Assembly: GCA_900473685.1 (NCBI GenBank)
Contig: UCNE01000014.1
Coordinates: 1-64,000 of the forward strand
Reading direction: 5' to 3'
Source of the DNA: Hyphomicrobiales bacterium
Lineage (GTDB): Bacteria > Pseudomonadota > Alphaproteobacteria > Rhizobiales > Rhizobiaceae
Length of the DNA stretch: 64,000 nt
Shown: piece after piece, positions 8,716 to 17,884 of the stretch
How positions within the stretch are numbered: position 1 is the first letter of the stretch
Layout: each line of letters starts with the position of its first letter
Translations under genes and position numbers: made by a program
The notes under the pieces: generated by a model
Database searches by the model: none
The model's input: only the letters and a program-made list of their open reading frames with translations
What the model was told of the DNA's origin: nothing

Positions 8716-9951
8716 TCAAGCCTGCTCTATCGGCGGCGGAAGCGGTCTGAAGGCGGCGATATCATGATCCATGTCGGTCAAGGCCCGATCCAGATGACCA
8801 TCAAAAACCAGCCTCTGTTCGTCGAATATCACCGAAATCTCCGGTTTACCCTGCAGGCGAACCTCATGCGACTGCTCCAACCCCTCATCGATACCCCGCT
8901 GCAGGAGGTCGAAGTAGCGCGTTCCGGGTCCGGTGATGGAGATCGGCATGCGATCGTAGAGGCTGAGCAACCGGGACAGGCCGTTGCCGAGCGCAATGCC
9001 GGCCTGACGGAAGGCATAACCCGCCATCCGGTTTCCCTGGCGCGCACTTGTGGCGATCTTGTCCATTTCCGCCAGCGGCACGAACTTGGCCGGGATCGTA
9101 TCGGGCGGCACTTCGAAGGCGGTGCGCAGAATTCCATAAAACCCCGCCGACGCCTCGATGCAGCCGAAGGAGCCGCAGCGGCACAGGCAGCCATTGGCCG
9201 CATGCAGCATGTGGCCGAAATTGGGTGCCGTCACCTCGAGTTCGCCGAACCTATCCTTACGGGCAACGCCAAGGCCGATGCTGTGGCCAAGCGACAAGGC
9301 GGCAAGGGCGCGAAAAGACCCGGCCTCGCTCGCATCCGCCTTCATCCCCAAGGCCTGCGCAACCAGAAGCGTCTCGTTGTTCAAGGTGACCTTGGCGCGC
9401 CATTCCGGCTGCAGCAGCGATACGAAATCGATCTGCTCGCCGCCAAAGACCGGCGACCACAACAGCCGCTTGCCATCCGCATCGACCGTGCCCTTGCTGG
9501 AAATCGAGACGGCAAGGATTTGCGCCTTGTCGAGTTGCGACCGGTGAATGAGGCGGGCCAGCGCGTCGAGAAAGCCCTCGGCAAAGGATTGCGTGCCCGC
9601 GACCTTATGATTGCGCGGCTCCTCGAAACGGTCGATCAGCCGGCCGGAATAATCGACCAGCGAATATTGCACGACATCCGAAGAGATGCGTACGGCAATG
9701 AGAAAGCCGCTGTCCCGCCGCTGCGCAAACAGCACGCGCGGCCGCCCGCGTCCCGAAGGCGCCTGCTGTTCGGCCTTCTCGATAACCCCTGCCCGCTCGA
9801 GCTCCGCGGTGATCGCCGAAACCGTCGCAGAGGCCAGCCCGGTATGTTCGGATATGTCCGTGTGGGAGAGCGGCCCCAGGCGCCGCAACGTTGCAAGCAC
9901 GAGCGCGCTATTTTGCTGACGCACCAGTTCGGTGCTCGACTTACTCAGCAT
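8716..9951 (-). CDS. ROK-family transcriptional repressor (XylR/Mlc-like)
   Basis: 411 residues. An N-terminal MarR-like helix-turn-helix (about residues 20-70, with LSHTDISEHTGLASATVSAI) precedes a ROK sugar-binding domain. The zinc motif of ROK proteins is intact: GHMLH followed by CLCRCGSFGCIEA near residue 240. Such proteins repress sugar operons until the sugar binds. It is transcribed away from the xylF-type gene, and a 21-bp palindrome sits in the shared promoter region, so it probably represses the transporter in the absence of xylose. The sugar is inferred from the neighbour. Confidence 0.85.
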   Translation of the reverse strand: MLSKSSTELVRQQNSALVLATLRRLGPLSHTDISEHTGLASATVSAITAELERAGVIEKAEQQAPSGRGRPRVLFAQRRDSGFLIAVRISSDVVQYSLVDYSGRLIDRFEEPRNHKVAGTQSFAEGFLDALARLIHRSQLDKAQILAVSISSKGTVDADGKRLLWSPVFGGEQIDFVSLLQPEWRAKVTLNNETLLVAQALGMKADASEAGSFRALAALSLGHSIGLGVARKDRFGELEVTAPNFGHMLHAANGCLCRCGSFGCIEASAGFYGILRTAFEVPPDTIPAKFVPLAEMDKIATSARQGNRMAGYAFRQAGIALGNGLSRLLSLYDRMPISITGPGTRYFDLLQRGIDEGLEQSHEVRLQGKPEISVIFDEQRLVFDGHLDRALTDMDHDIAAFRPLPPPIEQA

Positions 9952-10039
9952 TGCGCATCCCTGTTATTCACGAATCCCACAAACACATGCTCCTCCCAAA
10001 GCATCTGCCCGATGTCAAACGGCCTTGTTCAAAGCGTTG

Positions 10040-10068
10040 TTGACAGCCCCGAAAATCTCTGACATCTA
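10040..10068 (+). promoter_or_regulatory. xylF: Candidate promoter of the xylF operon
   Basis: TTGACA at 10040-10045 and CATCTA 17 bp downstream form a plausible sigma70 promoter. The ROK palindrome begins immediately after the -10, where a bound repressor would block initiation. Confidence 0.5.
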
Positions 10069-10089
10069 TTTTCTCGACTGTCGAGAAAA
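10069..10089. promoter_or_regulatory. 21-bp palindromic operator (probable ROK repressor site)
   Basis: Perfect inverted repeat with 10-bp arms TTTTCTCGAC and GTCGAGAAAA around a single T. It lies between the divergent ROK gene and xylF and overlaps the likely transcription start of xylF. ROK repressors bind A/T-flanked palindromes of this size. Confidence 0.75.
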
Positions 10090-10181
10090 AACTCTTTTGG
10101 AGCTGGCGACAGGCAAATTTGCTGGCCGGGGGCCGTGCGGGAGGTTCGCGCGGACGGCCAGCGGTCACTTGGGAGGACTTC

Positions 10182-11222
10182 ATGAAATCAGTTTTGACAC
10201 TGATGGCAGGCGCTGCCATCATCGTATCCCTGCACACTGCAGCCATGGCCAAGGATCTGGTCGTCGGCGTTTCCTGGTCGAATTTCCAGGAAGAGCGCTG
10301 GAAGACCGACGAAGCCGCCATCAAGGCAGCCCTCGAAGCATCCGGCGACAAATACATCTCCGCTGATGCCCAGGCATCCGCAGCAAAGCAGCTGACCGAC
10401 ATCGAGTCGCTGATCGCACAGGGCGCCAACGCCATCATCGTTCTGGCGCAGGATTCGGAAGCCATCGGCCCGGCCATCGAAAAGGCCGCCGCTGAAGGCA
10501 TTCCGGTCGTCGGTTACGACCGCCTGATCGAAAATCCGGCTGCTTACTACATCACCTTCGACAACAAGGAAGTCGGCCGTATGCAGGCTGCCGAAGTGTT
10601 CAAGGTCAAGCCGGAAGGCAACTACGTCTTCATCAAGGGCGCATCGACGGACCCGAACGCTGACTTCCTGTTCTCCGGGCAGATGGAAGTGCTGAAGGCC
10701 GCCATGGACGCCGGCAAGATCAAGAATGTCGGCGAAGCCTACACCGACGGCTGGAAGCCTGAAGTTGCCCAGAAGAACATGGAGCAGTTCCTGACCGCCA
10801 ACGACAACAAGGTCGACGGTGTCGTCTCCTCGAACGACGGCATGGCCGGCGGCGTTGTTGCAGCTCTCGAAGCCCAGGGCCTCGCTGGCTCGGTTCCGGT
10901 TTCGGGCCAGGATGGCGACAAGGCTGCCCTCAACCGCGTAGCGCTTGGCACCCAGACGGTATCCGTCTGGAAGGATAGCCGCGAACTCGGCAAGAAGGCC
11001 GGCGAAATCGCCGTAGCGCTTGCCGGTGGTGCTGCCATGGACGCGATCCCCGGCACGGTCAAGTTTGCCGGCGGACCGAAGGGCGTCGAAATGCAGTCCT
11101 TCTTCATCGCACCGCAGCCGATCACCAAGGACAATCTGAACGTCGTCATCGACGCCGGCTGGATTTCCAAGGAAGAAACCTGCCAGGGCGTCAAGGCCGG
11201 AACCGTTGCGGTCTGCAACTGA
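10182..11222 (+). CDS. xylF: D-xylose-type periplasmic binding protein
   Basis: 346 residues. A signal peptide of about 23 residues ending HTAAMA is followed by a type-I sugar-binding fold. The opening [20 protein letters not shown] and the central [13 protein letters not shown] with [11 protein letters not shown] match rhizobial XylF. It should capture D-xylose in the periplasm for XylHG. The start is fixed by GGGAGGA just before the ATG at 10182. It is the first gene of xylF-xylH-xylG, followed by a hairpin before xylH. A related pentose or hexose as ligand cannot be excluded. Confidence 0.87.
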   Translation: MKSVLTLMAGAAIIVSLHTAAMAKDLVVGVSWSNFQEERWKTDEAAIKAALEASGDKYISADAQASAAKQLTDIESLIAQGANAIIVLAQDSEAIGPAIEKAAAEGIPVVGYDRLIENPAAYYITFDNKEVGRMQAAEVFKVKPEGNYVFIKGASTDPNADFLFSGQMEVLKAAMDAGKIKNVGEAYTDGWKPEVAQKNMEQFLTANDNKVDGVVSSNDGMAGGVVAALEAQGLAGSVPVSGQDGDKAALNRVALGTQTVSVWKDSRELGKKAGEIAVALAGGAAMDAIPGTVKFAGGPKGVEMQSFFIAPQPITKDNLNVVIDAGWISKEETCQGVKAGTVAVCN

Positions 11223-11258
11223 TCCGATCTGAACATGGGCAGATAAAGTCCCGTCACC

Positions 11259-11286
11259 AGCGCCGCAGCGACCACGTTGCGGCGCT
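11259..11286 (+). terminator. Hairpin between xylF and xylH
   Basis: 9-bp arms AGCGCCGCA and TGCGGCGCT around a 10-base loop, 36 bp after the xylF stop. No strong T-run follows, so it is more likely a 3'-end stabiliser or weak attenuator than a full terminator. Confidence 0.55.
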
Positions 11287-11339
11287 TCTCCGATGTGCGG
11301 TACTTTTTAAGACAAGAATAAAGGGGGAGTAATCAGGAA

Positions 11340-12653
11340 ATGGCGAATACCACCATTGCCACGCCTTCCAACAGCGTGCGCCAGACACACGGGAACGCCC
11401 TGCAGCGCTTCCTGCAGGCGACCGAGATCGATACCCGGCTTCTCGGGATGATCGCAGCGCTGATGTGCATCTGGCTCGGCTTTCAATATTTTACCGGCGG
11501 GCTTTTCCTGACGCCGCGCAACCTGTGGAACCTGACGGTCCAGGCTGCGTCGGTCTCGGTCATGGCAACGGGCATGGTGCTCGTCATCGTCACCCGCAAT
11601 ATCGACCTGTCGGTCGGCTCGATCCTCGGCTTCGTCGGCATGATCATGGCGATCACCCAGGCAAAAATCCTGCCGCCGCTGATCGGTTTCGACAACCCGG
11701 CCACCTGGATCATCGCCTTGACGGTCGGCATCGCCCTTGGAACTGCAATCGGCGCCTTCCAGGGCATCATCATCGCCTTTCTCAACGTTCCCGCTTTCAT
11801 CGTCACGCTCGGCGGTCTGCTGATCTGGCGCGCGGCGGCCTTCCTCGTCATTTCCGGCGCAACCGTTGCCCCGATGGACTCGACCTTCCGCCTGATGGGC
11901 GGCGGTGCCGAAGGATCGATCGGTGCGACGGCCAGCTGGGTCGTCGGCGTCATCGCCTGCGTCATCATCGTCGCTTCGATCATCAACTCGCGCAAACAGC
12001 GCAAGCGCTTCGGCTTTCCGCTGCGGCCGATGTGGGCGGAGTATTTCCTCTCCACGGTCGGTTGCCTGATGGTGCTGGCCGCCGTCTGGGTGCTGAACAG
12101 CTATTACATGCCGGTCAACCTTGCCAAGAAATATGCCGAGGCCAACAACATCCCCTGGCCAGACGGTGGCTTGCAGATCCCGCTCGGCATCGCCATTCCG
12201 GTGCTGATGGCCGTCGGCATCGCCATCGCCATGAGCTTCCTCACCACCCGCACCCGCTTTGGCCGCTATGTCTTTGCGATCGGCGGCAACCCTGAAGCAG
12301 CCGAACTCGCGGGCATCAAGACCCGCTGGGTGACGGTGCGCATCTTCGCACTGATGGGGGCACTCTGCGCCATCGCCGCTGCCATTTCGACCGCCCGCCT
12401 GAACGCAGCGACCAATGCGCAAGGCACGCTCGACGAACTGTACACGATCGCTGCCGCAGTCATCGGCGGCACGTCGCTTGCCGGCGGCATGGGCACGATC
12501 TCAGGCGCCGTTCTCGGTGCGATCGTCATGCAATCGCTGCAGTCCGGCATGGTGCTGTTGCGCATCGATACGCCACTGCAGAGCATCGTCATCGGCATCG
12601 TGCTGGTCATGGCCGTCTGGCTGGATACCGTTTATCGCGGCCGGGCCAAGTAA
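11340..12653 (+). CDS. xylH: Xylose-type ABC transporter permease
   Basis: 437-residue membrane protein of the XylH/RbsC family, longer than GguB because of a loop of about 100 residues in the middle. Hallmarks are NIDLSVGS near residue 93, NVPAFIVTLGGLLIWR, NPEAAELAGI and the C-terminal VIGGTSLAGGMGT. It forms the inner-membrane pathway for the XylF substrate. It is followed 12 bp later by the ATPase gene and shares the operon with xylF. Confidence 0.88.
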   Translation: MANTTIATPSNSVRQTHGNALQRFLQATEIDTRLLGMIAALMCIWLGFQYFTGGLFLTPRNLWNLTVQAASVSVMATGMVLVIVTRNIDLSVGSILGFVGMIMAITQAKILPPLIGFDNPATWIIALTVGIALGTAIGAFQGIIIAFLNVPAFIVTLGGLLIWRAAAFLVISGATVAPMDSTFRLMGGGAEGSIGATASWVVGVIACVIIVASIINSRKQRKRFGFPLRPMWAEYFLSTVGCLMVLAAVWVLNSYYMPVNLAKKYAEANNIPWPDGGLQIPLGIAIPVLMAVGIAIAMSFLTTRTRFGRYVFAIGGNPEAAELAGIKTRWVTVRIFALMGALCAIAAAISTARLNAATNAQGTLDELYTIAAAVIGGTSLAGGMGTISGAVLGAIVMQSLQSGMVLLRIDTPLQSIVIGIVLVMAVWLDTVYRGRAK

Positions 12654-12665
12654 AGGAGTACGACA

Positions 12666-13451
12666 ATGACGGAACAACGCACTCCGCTGGTGGAAATGAA
12701 GAACATTTCCATCTCCTTCGGCGGTATCCACGCCGTCGACAATGCCTCGGTCGATCTCTATCCGGGCGAAGTCGTGGCTCTGCTCGGCCACAACGGCGCC
12801 GGCAAGTCGACCCTGATCAAGATCCTCTCCGGCGCCTACAAACGTGATGCCGGCGAAATCCTGATCAATGGCGATCCGGTGCAGATCAACAATCCGCGTG
12901 ACGCCAAGGGCTACGGCATCGAGACGATCTACCAGACGCTCGCCGTCGCCGACAATGTCGATGCCGCCGCCAACCTCTATCTCGGCCGCGAGCTGCGCAC
13001 CCCCTGGGGCACGCTCGACGACGTCGCGATGGAAGCCAAGGCCCGCGAAGTGATGGGACGGCTCAACCCGAACTTCCGCCGCTTCAAGGAACCGGTCAAG
13101 GCGCTCTCGGGCGGTCAACGCCAGTCGGTCGCCATCGCCCGCGCCATCCTGTTCGACGCCCGCATCCTGATCATGGACGAGCCGACAGCAGCGTTGGGTC
13201 CCCAGGAAACGGCGCAGGTCGGCGAACTGATCAAGCAGCTGAAGCGCGAAGGCATCGGCATCTTCCTGATCAGCCACGACATCCACGATGTCTTCGACCT
13301 CGCCGACCGCGTCTCGGTGATGAAGAACGGCCAGGTGGTGGGCCATGCCCGCACCGAGGACGTCACCAAGGACGAGGTGCTGGGGATGATCATCCTCGGC
13401 AAAGTCCCGCCGAAGGCCATTCCCGGCCCCGGTGCGATGCAGACGGCCTAG
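12666..13451 (+). CDS. xylG: Xylose-type ABC transporter ATPase, single nucleotide-binding domain
   Basis: 261 residues with one complete ATPase domain: Walker [10 protein letters not shown] (about residue 41), signature [14 protein letters not shown] and Walker [15 protein letters not shown]. coli XylG and GguA in this window have two fused domains of about 510 residues. Here only one is encoded, so the transporter presumably uses a homodimer. There is no second domain remnant downstream, where a strong terminator follows, so this is not a truncation by frameshift. Single-domain versions of this subfamily are known from other bacteria. AAAGGAG precedes the ATG. Confidence 0.86.
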   Translation: MTEQRTPLVEMKNISISFGGIHAVDNASVDLYPGEVVALLGHNGAGKSTLIKILSGAYKRDAGEILINGDPVQINNPRDAKGYGIETIYQTLAVADNVDAAANLYLGRELRTPWGTLDDVAMEAKAREVMGRLNPNFRRFKEPVKALSGGQRQSVAIARAILFDARILIMDEPTAALGPQETAQVGELIKQLKREGIGIFLISHDIHDVFDLADRVSVMKNGQVVGHARTEDVTKDEVLGMIILGKVPPKAIPGPGAMQTA

Positions 13452-13474
13452 GCGGTCTGATTACCTGAAAGAAC

Positions 13475-13506
13475 AATGCCGCGCCTCCAAAGCGCGGCAT
13501 TTTTTT
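13475..13506 (+). terminator. Intrinsic terminator of the xylFHG operon
   Basis: 10-bp stem AATGCCGCGC / GCGCGGCATT with a 7-base loop and a run of seven T, 24 bp after the xylG stop. Confidence 0.92.
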
Positions 13507-13678
13507 CGCCCATTCATTGCCCGTCGTGCCCGCCCCTCCGCTCTGGCAGCAATTGCAAACCGGACCATTCTCAACGAACAGCAATTTCCTTCCACCGGGA
13601 CGCTTTCACCATTGATGCGCCGCCTGTCCTAGGCTATGAACCGGTCACAGCCTGCTTCGACGCCTTGCCGTCGCGGAT

Positions 13679-13755
13679 GCACCCGTAGCTCAGCTGGATA
13701 GAGTGCTGCCCTCCGAAGGCAGAGGTCACTGGTTCGAATCCAGTCGGGTGCACCA
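13679..13755 (+). tRNA. tRNA-Arg (anticodon CCG)
   Basis: 77 nt with encoded CCA. The acceptor stem GCACCCG pairs with CGGGTGC. The anticodon stem CTGCC/GGCAG encloses loop CTCCGAA, giving anticodon CCG for codon CGG. The T arm is ACTGG-TTCGAAT-CCAGT. tRNA 3' ends are common integration sites, but no integrase or repeated tRNA fragment is seen nearby. Confidence 0.97.
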
Positions 13756-13789
13756 ACTACCATTTTCCAACGGAATCCCCGAACCAGCC

Positions 13790-15211
13790 TTAACCCGGCT
13801 TCACATTCTGGTTCATCCGGAACAGATTGTCGGGATCGTACCGGCGTTTGACCTCTCCGAGCCGCTGATAGTTGCCGCCATAGGCAGCGGCGACGCGGTC
13901 GCCTTCGTCTTCGGGCATGAAGTTGATATAGGCCGTTCCGACGGAATGGGGTTTGGCAGCCTCGAAGAGTTGGCGCGCCCAACCGATGCAGGCGGCATCC
14001 ATCGCCGGTTCGCGCCAGCGGGCGTGCACATTCATGACGAAATGCGAACTCCGCTGCGGGAAAGCGGTGGCCTCTGCTGCTATACGGCCCGCGGCGCCGC
14101 CGACATGGGCGATAAAAATCTCGCATTCCGGTCCCGGCAGCTTACGGACGGCATCGAGCAGGATGGCGATCGCCGCATCGGACAGTTCGATGAAATCGTG
14201 GCTCTTCCAGTAATTGCGGGCACCGGGCGTCAACAGCGGATCAAATGCCTGCTGCCAGCCGGCAAACGGACTGGGGCCGACGACATCGGCGATCGGCTTG
14301 CCGATGGAACGCAGCTTTGCCGTGGCCGCTTCGGCGGAAGCGGCATCGCCGCAATAGCACATCGCGAGAACCAGCACTTCCTTGCCGTGCCACTCCGCAG
14401 GCAAAAATGGCAACGGTGGCGCCTGCCGCATGACGACCCAGCAGGTCAGTTCGTCCGGCGCAGTTTCGAGCGCTTGCCGGTATTGTTCGAGCACGGTTTT
14501 CGCATCCTCGAATGGATGGACGACGAGGCCGGCTGTCACCTGCGGCCCAAGATCATGGAGCTTGAATTCGAACGCCGTGACGATGCCGAAATTGCCGCCG
14601 CCACCTCTCAATGCCCAGAACAGGTCGCTGTTTTCCGTCGCGCTGGCGCGTACCAGATTGCCGTCTGCCGTCACCACATCAGCGGACATAAGACTGTCGA
14701 TCGTCAGGCCGAACTTGCGGGTGATCCAGCCGAAGCCACCGCCGAGTGTCAGTCCGGCGATGCCCGTCGTCGAGTTGATGCCGGTTGGCACCGCCAGCCC
14801 GAAGGACTGGGTTTCGCTATCGACATCGGCCAGCGTCGCCCCGGGCTCGACCCAGGCCCGCTTTGCCGCGGCATCGACACGCACGGATGTCATCGGTGAG
14901 AGGTCGATCATCAGGCCACCGTCACAGACCGCGTTGCCGGCAATGTTGTGGCCGCCGCCGCGCACCGCGACAAGAAGCTGGTTGTCACGGGCAAAGCGTA
15001 CGGCCCGAACAACGTCCGCAGCGCCGGCGCAGCGCACGATCAGCGCCGGTTTACGGTCAATCATGCCATTCCAGATGGCCCGCACTTCGTCATAGGATGG
15101 GTCGGCGGCATCCAGCACGTCGCCGCGCTGCTGCCACGCGAAAGCCTCGATGGCCCCCGCGGTTACGGTCGTTTTTCCGGCTTGCAAATTCATGAGGCTC
15201 ATATCGTTCAT
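13790..15211 (-). CDS. FAD-linked oxidoreductase (berberine-bridge/BBE type)
   Basis: 473 residues. An FAD-binding type-4 domain carries VRGGGHNIAGNAVCDGG (about residues 85-101), where the His usually carries covalent FAD, and LTLGGGFGWITRKFGL. The C-terminal BBE segment ends YDPDNLFRMNQNVKPG. The family oxidises carbohydrates, alcohols or secondary metabolites with O2 as acceptor. The substrate here is unknown. There is no signal peptide. The ATG at 15211 is preferred because GGAGGGG lies 7 bp upstream. It ends 35 bp from the tRNA and stands alone. Confidence 0.82.
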   Translation of the reverse strand: MNDMSLMNLQAGKTTVTAGAIEAFAWQQRGDVLDAADPSYDEVRAIWNGMIDRKPALIVRCAGAADVVRAVRFARDNQLLVAVRGGGHNIAGNAVCDGGLMIDLSPMTSVRVDAAAKRAWVEPGATLADVDSETQSFGLAVPTGINSTTGIAGLTLGGGFGWITRKFGLTIDSLMSADVVTADGNLVRASATENSDLFWALRGGGGNFGIVTAFEFKLHDLGPQVTAGLVVHPFEDAKTVLEQYRQALETAPDELTCWVVMRQAPPLPFLPAEWHGKEVLVLAMCYCGDAASAEAATAKLRSIGKPIADVVGPSPFAGWQQAFDPLLTPGARNYWKSHDFIELSDAAIAILLDAVRKLPGPECEIFIAHVGGAAGRIAAEATAFPQRSSHFVMNVHARWREPAMDAACIGWARQLFEAAKPHSVGTAYINFMPEDEGDRVAAAYGGNYQRLGEVKRRYDPDNLFRMNQNVKPG

Positions 15212-15360
15212 GACACACCCCTCCAAGGTGAACCATGTCCCAGCACTCGTATATTGCTCTTTTCTAATAGACGACGCAAGACGGATCAGATCGAGCGCAA
15301 CACAGCCACAGTCAGCGCAGAGAAATCAGGAAACCGGCGCGCCTCGTGCCGCTACCAGCT

Positions 15361-16122
15361 TCACGCCATGCTTGCGGCCCGCACGAACCCCTTGCTCGCC
15401 ACCATCAGGTTCTTGGTGTAATCCTCTTTCAGGCGGCCAGCCACGAGATCGGCCGACGACAGCCGCTCGACGACCTTGCCGCCCTTCATCACAGCCAGCC
15501 GTTCGCACATATGGGTGACGACGCCGAGGTCGTGGCTGACCATGATATAGGTGAGCTTGCGATCGCGGCGAACCTGTTCAAGCAAGTTGAGGACTTCGGC
15601 CTGAACCGAGGCATCAAGAGCAGAGGTCGGCTCGTCAAGCAGCATGATCTGCGGTTCGATGATCAACGCCCTTGCAATGGCGATACGCTGCCTCTGACCG
15701 CCGGAGAGCTGGTGCGAATAGCGGAAGCGGAACGACGAGCCGAGACCAACTTCGTCGAGCGCCCGCAAAATGCGCTTTTCGGCGCCGGCAATACCGTGAA
15801 CGGCCAGCGGCTCCTGCAACAGCCGGTCAACCGTCTGGCGCGGATGCAGCGAACCGTAGGGGTCCTGGAACACCATCTGCACCTGGCGATAGAACGCCTT
15901 GTCGCGGCGCTTGGCATCCAGTGGCTTGCCATCGAGCATGATGCGGCCGGAAGCCACCGGCGAAAGCCCGGCGACGGCGCGCAAAAGCGTCGATTTTCCG
16001 GAGCCGGATTCACCGACGAGACCGAAGGATTCGCCCGGGGCGACATCGATGCTGACAGCATCAAGCGCCAGAAAATCGTCATAGGCGACGGTGAGGTTTT
16101 CGGCGGAAACGATCGCGGTCAT
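15361..16122 (-). CDS. Peptide/nickel-type ABC transporter ATP-binding protein (DppF/OppF-like)
   Basis: 253 residues with Walker A GESGSGKST, signature [15 protein letters not shown] and Walker B IMLLDEPTSALD. The FQDPYGSLHPRQTV stretch is typical of OppF/DppF proteins. It is the last gene of the six-gene peptide operon and its ATG overlaps the stop of the preceding ATPase by 4 bp (ATGA). It should form a heterodimer with that ATPase. The C-terminal zinc or iron-sulphur extension of some DppF proteins is short or absent. Confidence 0.88.
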   Translation of the reverse strand: MTAIVSAENLTVAYDDFLALDAVSIDVAPGESFGLVGESGSGKSTLLRAVAGLSPVASGRIMLDGKPLDAKRRDKAFYRQVQMVFQDPYGSLHPRQTVDRLLQEPLAVHGIAGAEKRILRALDEVGLGSSFRFRYSHQLSGGQRQRIAIARALIIEPQIMLLDEPTSALDASVQAEVLNLLEQVRRDRKLTYIMVSHDLGVVTHMCERLAVMKGGKVVERLSSADLVAGRLKEDYTKNLMVASKGFVRAASMA

Positions 16123-16952
16123 AGCGCCCACTCCGGCTGGCGGTCGAGGACCGGCAGCGGATGCCTGTCGGTGCCGAGCGTCGGCATGCAGTTGAGCAAG
16201 CCTTGGGTATAGGGATGTTTCGCATTGCCCAGATCAGACGCCGCCAGTTCCTCGACGATCTTGCCGGCATACATGACGATGACGCGGTCGCAGAAGGACG
16301 AAACCAGCCGCAGGTCATGCGAGATGAAGATCAGGCCCATGCCGCGCTCGGCAACGAGTTTATCGAGAATGCCGAGCACTTCGAGCTGCACCGTCACATC
16401 GAGCGCCGAGGTCGGCTCGTCGGCAACCAGCAGTTCCGGACCGGCAATCAGCATCATGGCGATCATCGCCCGCTGGCCCATGCCGCCCGACACCTCGTGC
16501 GGATGAAGATCGAAGACACGGCCTGCATCGCGGATCTGTACGGCTTCCAGCATGGCGATAGCCCGGTCGCGGGCCTCACGCTTGCTGACATTTTCATGCG
16601 TGCGCAGCGTCTCGACAATCTGGCGGCCGATGCTCATCACCGGGTTGAGCGAATATTTCGGGTCCTGCAGGATCATCGCGACGCGGCTGCCGCGCAGGTT
16701 TCGGCGGACCTTTGGCGGAGCAGTCAAAAGATCGATACCGTCGAAATTCAACGTCTTCGCCGAAATCTTCGCATGCGCCGGCGTCAGGCCCATGATCGCC
16801 CTGCCCGTCTGCGATTTTCCCGAGCCGCTTTCGCCGACAATGCCCAGCCGTTCGCGGCCAAGCGTGAACGACACGCCGCGCACGGCTTCGATCACACCGG
16901 TGCGGGTGGGAAACGAGACCCTGAGATCATCGACCGTCAGCATCGTGCTCAT
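16119..16952 (-). CDS. Peptide-type ABC transporter ATP-binding protein (DppD/OppD-like)
   Basis: 277 residues: Walker A GESGSGKSQT (about residue 40), the FQDPxxxLNP-type segment LQDPKYSLNPVMSIG, Walker B LLVADEPTSALD and the D-loop/H-loop FISHDLRLV. The C-terminal ANYKHPYTQGLL-like segment (AKHPYTQGLLNCMP) is characteristic of OppD/DppD. It overlaps both neighbours by ATGA junctions, so translation of the four transport components is coupled. It energises import through the two permeases encoded upstream. Confidence 0.88.
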   Translation of the reverse strand: MSTMLTVDDLRVSFPTRTGVIEAVRGVSFTLGRERLGIVGESGSGKSQTGRAIMGLTPAHAKISAKTLNFDGIDLLTAPPKVRRNLRGSRVAMILQDPKYSLNPVMSIGRQIVETLRTHENVSKREARDRAIAMLEAVQIRDAGRVFDLHPHEVSGGMGQRAMIAMMLIAGPELLVADEPTSALDVTVQLEVLGILDKLVAERGMGLIFISHDLRLVSSFCDRVIVMYAGKIVEELAASDLGNAKHPYTQGLLNCMPTLGTDRHPLPVLDRQPEWAL

Positions 16953-17884
16953 TGGCCGCTCTCCCGTGGGTCAAGCGCGTCGCGCAGGCCATCGCCCAGC
17001 AGATTGAAGCCGAGGCTGACGATCAGGATGGCGATGCCGGGCATGGTGGCAACCCACCACTGGTCGAGAATGAAGCGGCGGCCGGACGCGATCATCGCGC
17101 CCCATTCCGGCAACGGCGGCTGGGCACCGAGGCCAAGGAAGCCGAGACCGGCAGCGGTCAGGATGATACCGGCCATATCGAGCGTGACACGCACGATCAG
17201 CGACGACGTGCACATCGGCATGACATGCCGCAGCACGATGCGGAACGGCGACGCCCCCATCAGCCGGACCGCAGCGATATAATCGGAATTGCGCACGCTC
17301 AGCGTTTCGGCCCGGGCGATACGCGCATAGGGCGGCCAGGACGTAATGGCGATCGCGATGATGGCATTCTGGATACCCGGTCCCATGGCGGCGACAAAGG
17401 CAAGCGCCAGAACCAGTTTCGGAAACGCGAGGAAGATGTCGGTGATGCGCATCAAGACGGCATCGACCCAGCCGCCGGCATAACCGGAGATGGCGCCGAC
17501 CAGAAGGCCGATGGGGGCTGCGATGATCGCCACCAGCACGATCACCAGCAGCGTCAGCCGCGATCCGTGCAGCAGGCGCGAGAGGATATCCCGGCCCTGA
17601 TCGTCGGTGCCAAGCAGATAGCCTGGGCTTCCCGGCGGCAAAAGCCGCGCGCCGCCGAGGTCACCGATGACAGGCGAGTGCGGTGCCAGGACGTCAGCAA
17701 AGATCGCAACGAGAATGAGCAACAGGATGATGCAGAGACCGGCAACGGCAAGCTTGTTGGCGGAGAACCGCTGCCAGGTCATGTAGGCCCGGCCAAGACG
17801 CGCCTGCAGGCGCGATTGCGGCCTGTCGGACATCAGCCATTGGCGCCGGGTCATGGGAGTGGTTTGGAGGCTGGACTGGCTCAT
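16949..17884 (-). CDS. Peptide-type ABC transporter permease (DppC/OppC-like)
   Basis: 311 residues with an N-terminal cytoplasmic leader, one isolated membrane helix, then five more. LLGTDDQGRDILSRLLHGSR is the diagnostic OppC/DppC periplasmic segment, and the EAA loop includes ARAETLSVRNSDYIAAVRLMGAS. It pairs with the DppB-like gene just upstream. ATGA overlaps join it to genes on both sides. Confidence 0.88.
   Translation of the reverse strand: MSQSSLQTTPMTRRQWLMSDRPQSRLQARLGRAYMTWQRFSANKLAVAGLCIILLLILVAIFADVLAPHSPVIGDLGGARLLPPGSPGYLLGTDDQGRDILSRLLHGSRLTLLVIVLVAIIAAPIGLLVGAISGYAGGWVDAVLMRITDIFLAFPKLVLALAFVAAMGPGIQNAIIAIAITSWPPYARIARAETLSVRNSDYIAAVRLMGASPFRIVLRHVMPMCTSSLIVRVTLDMAGIILTAAGLGFLGLGAQPPLPEWGAMIASGRRFILDQWWVATMPGIAILIVSLGFNLLGDGLRDALDPRESGQ

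Noticed and set aside
13679..13755. tRNA-Arg as an integration site of a genomic island
   Set aside because: No integrase, no repeated tRNA 3' fragment and no change in gene character on either side.
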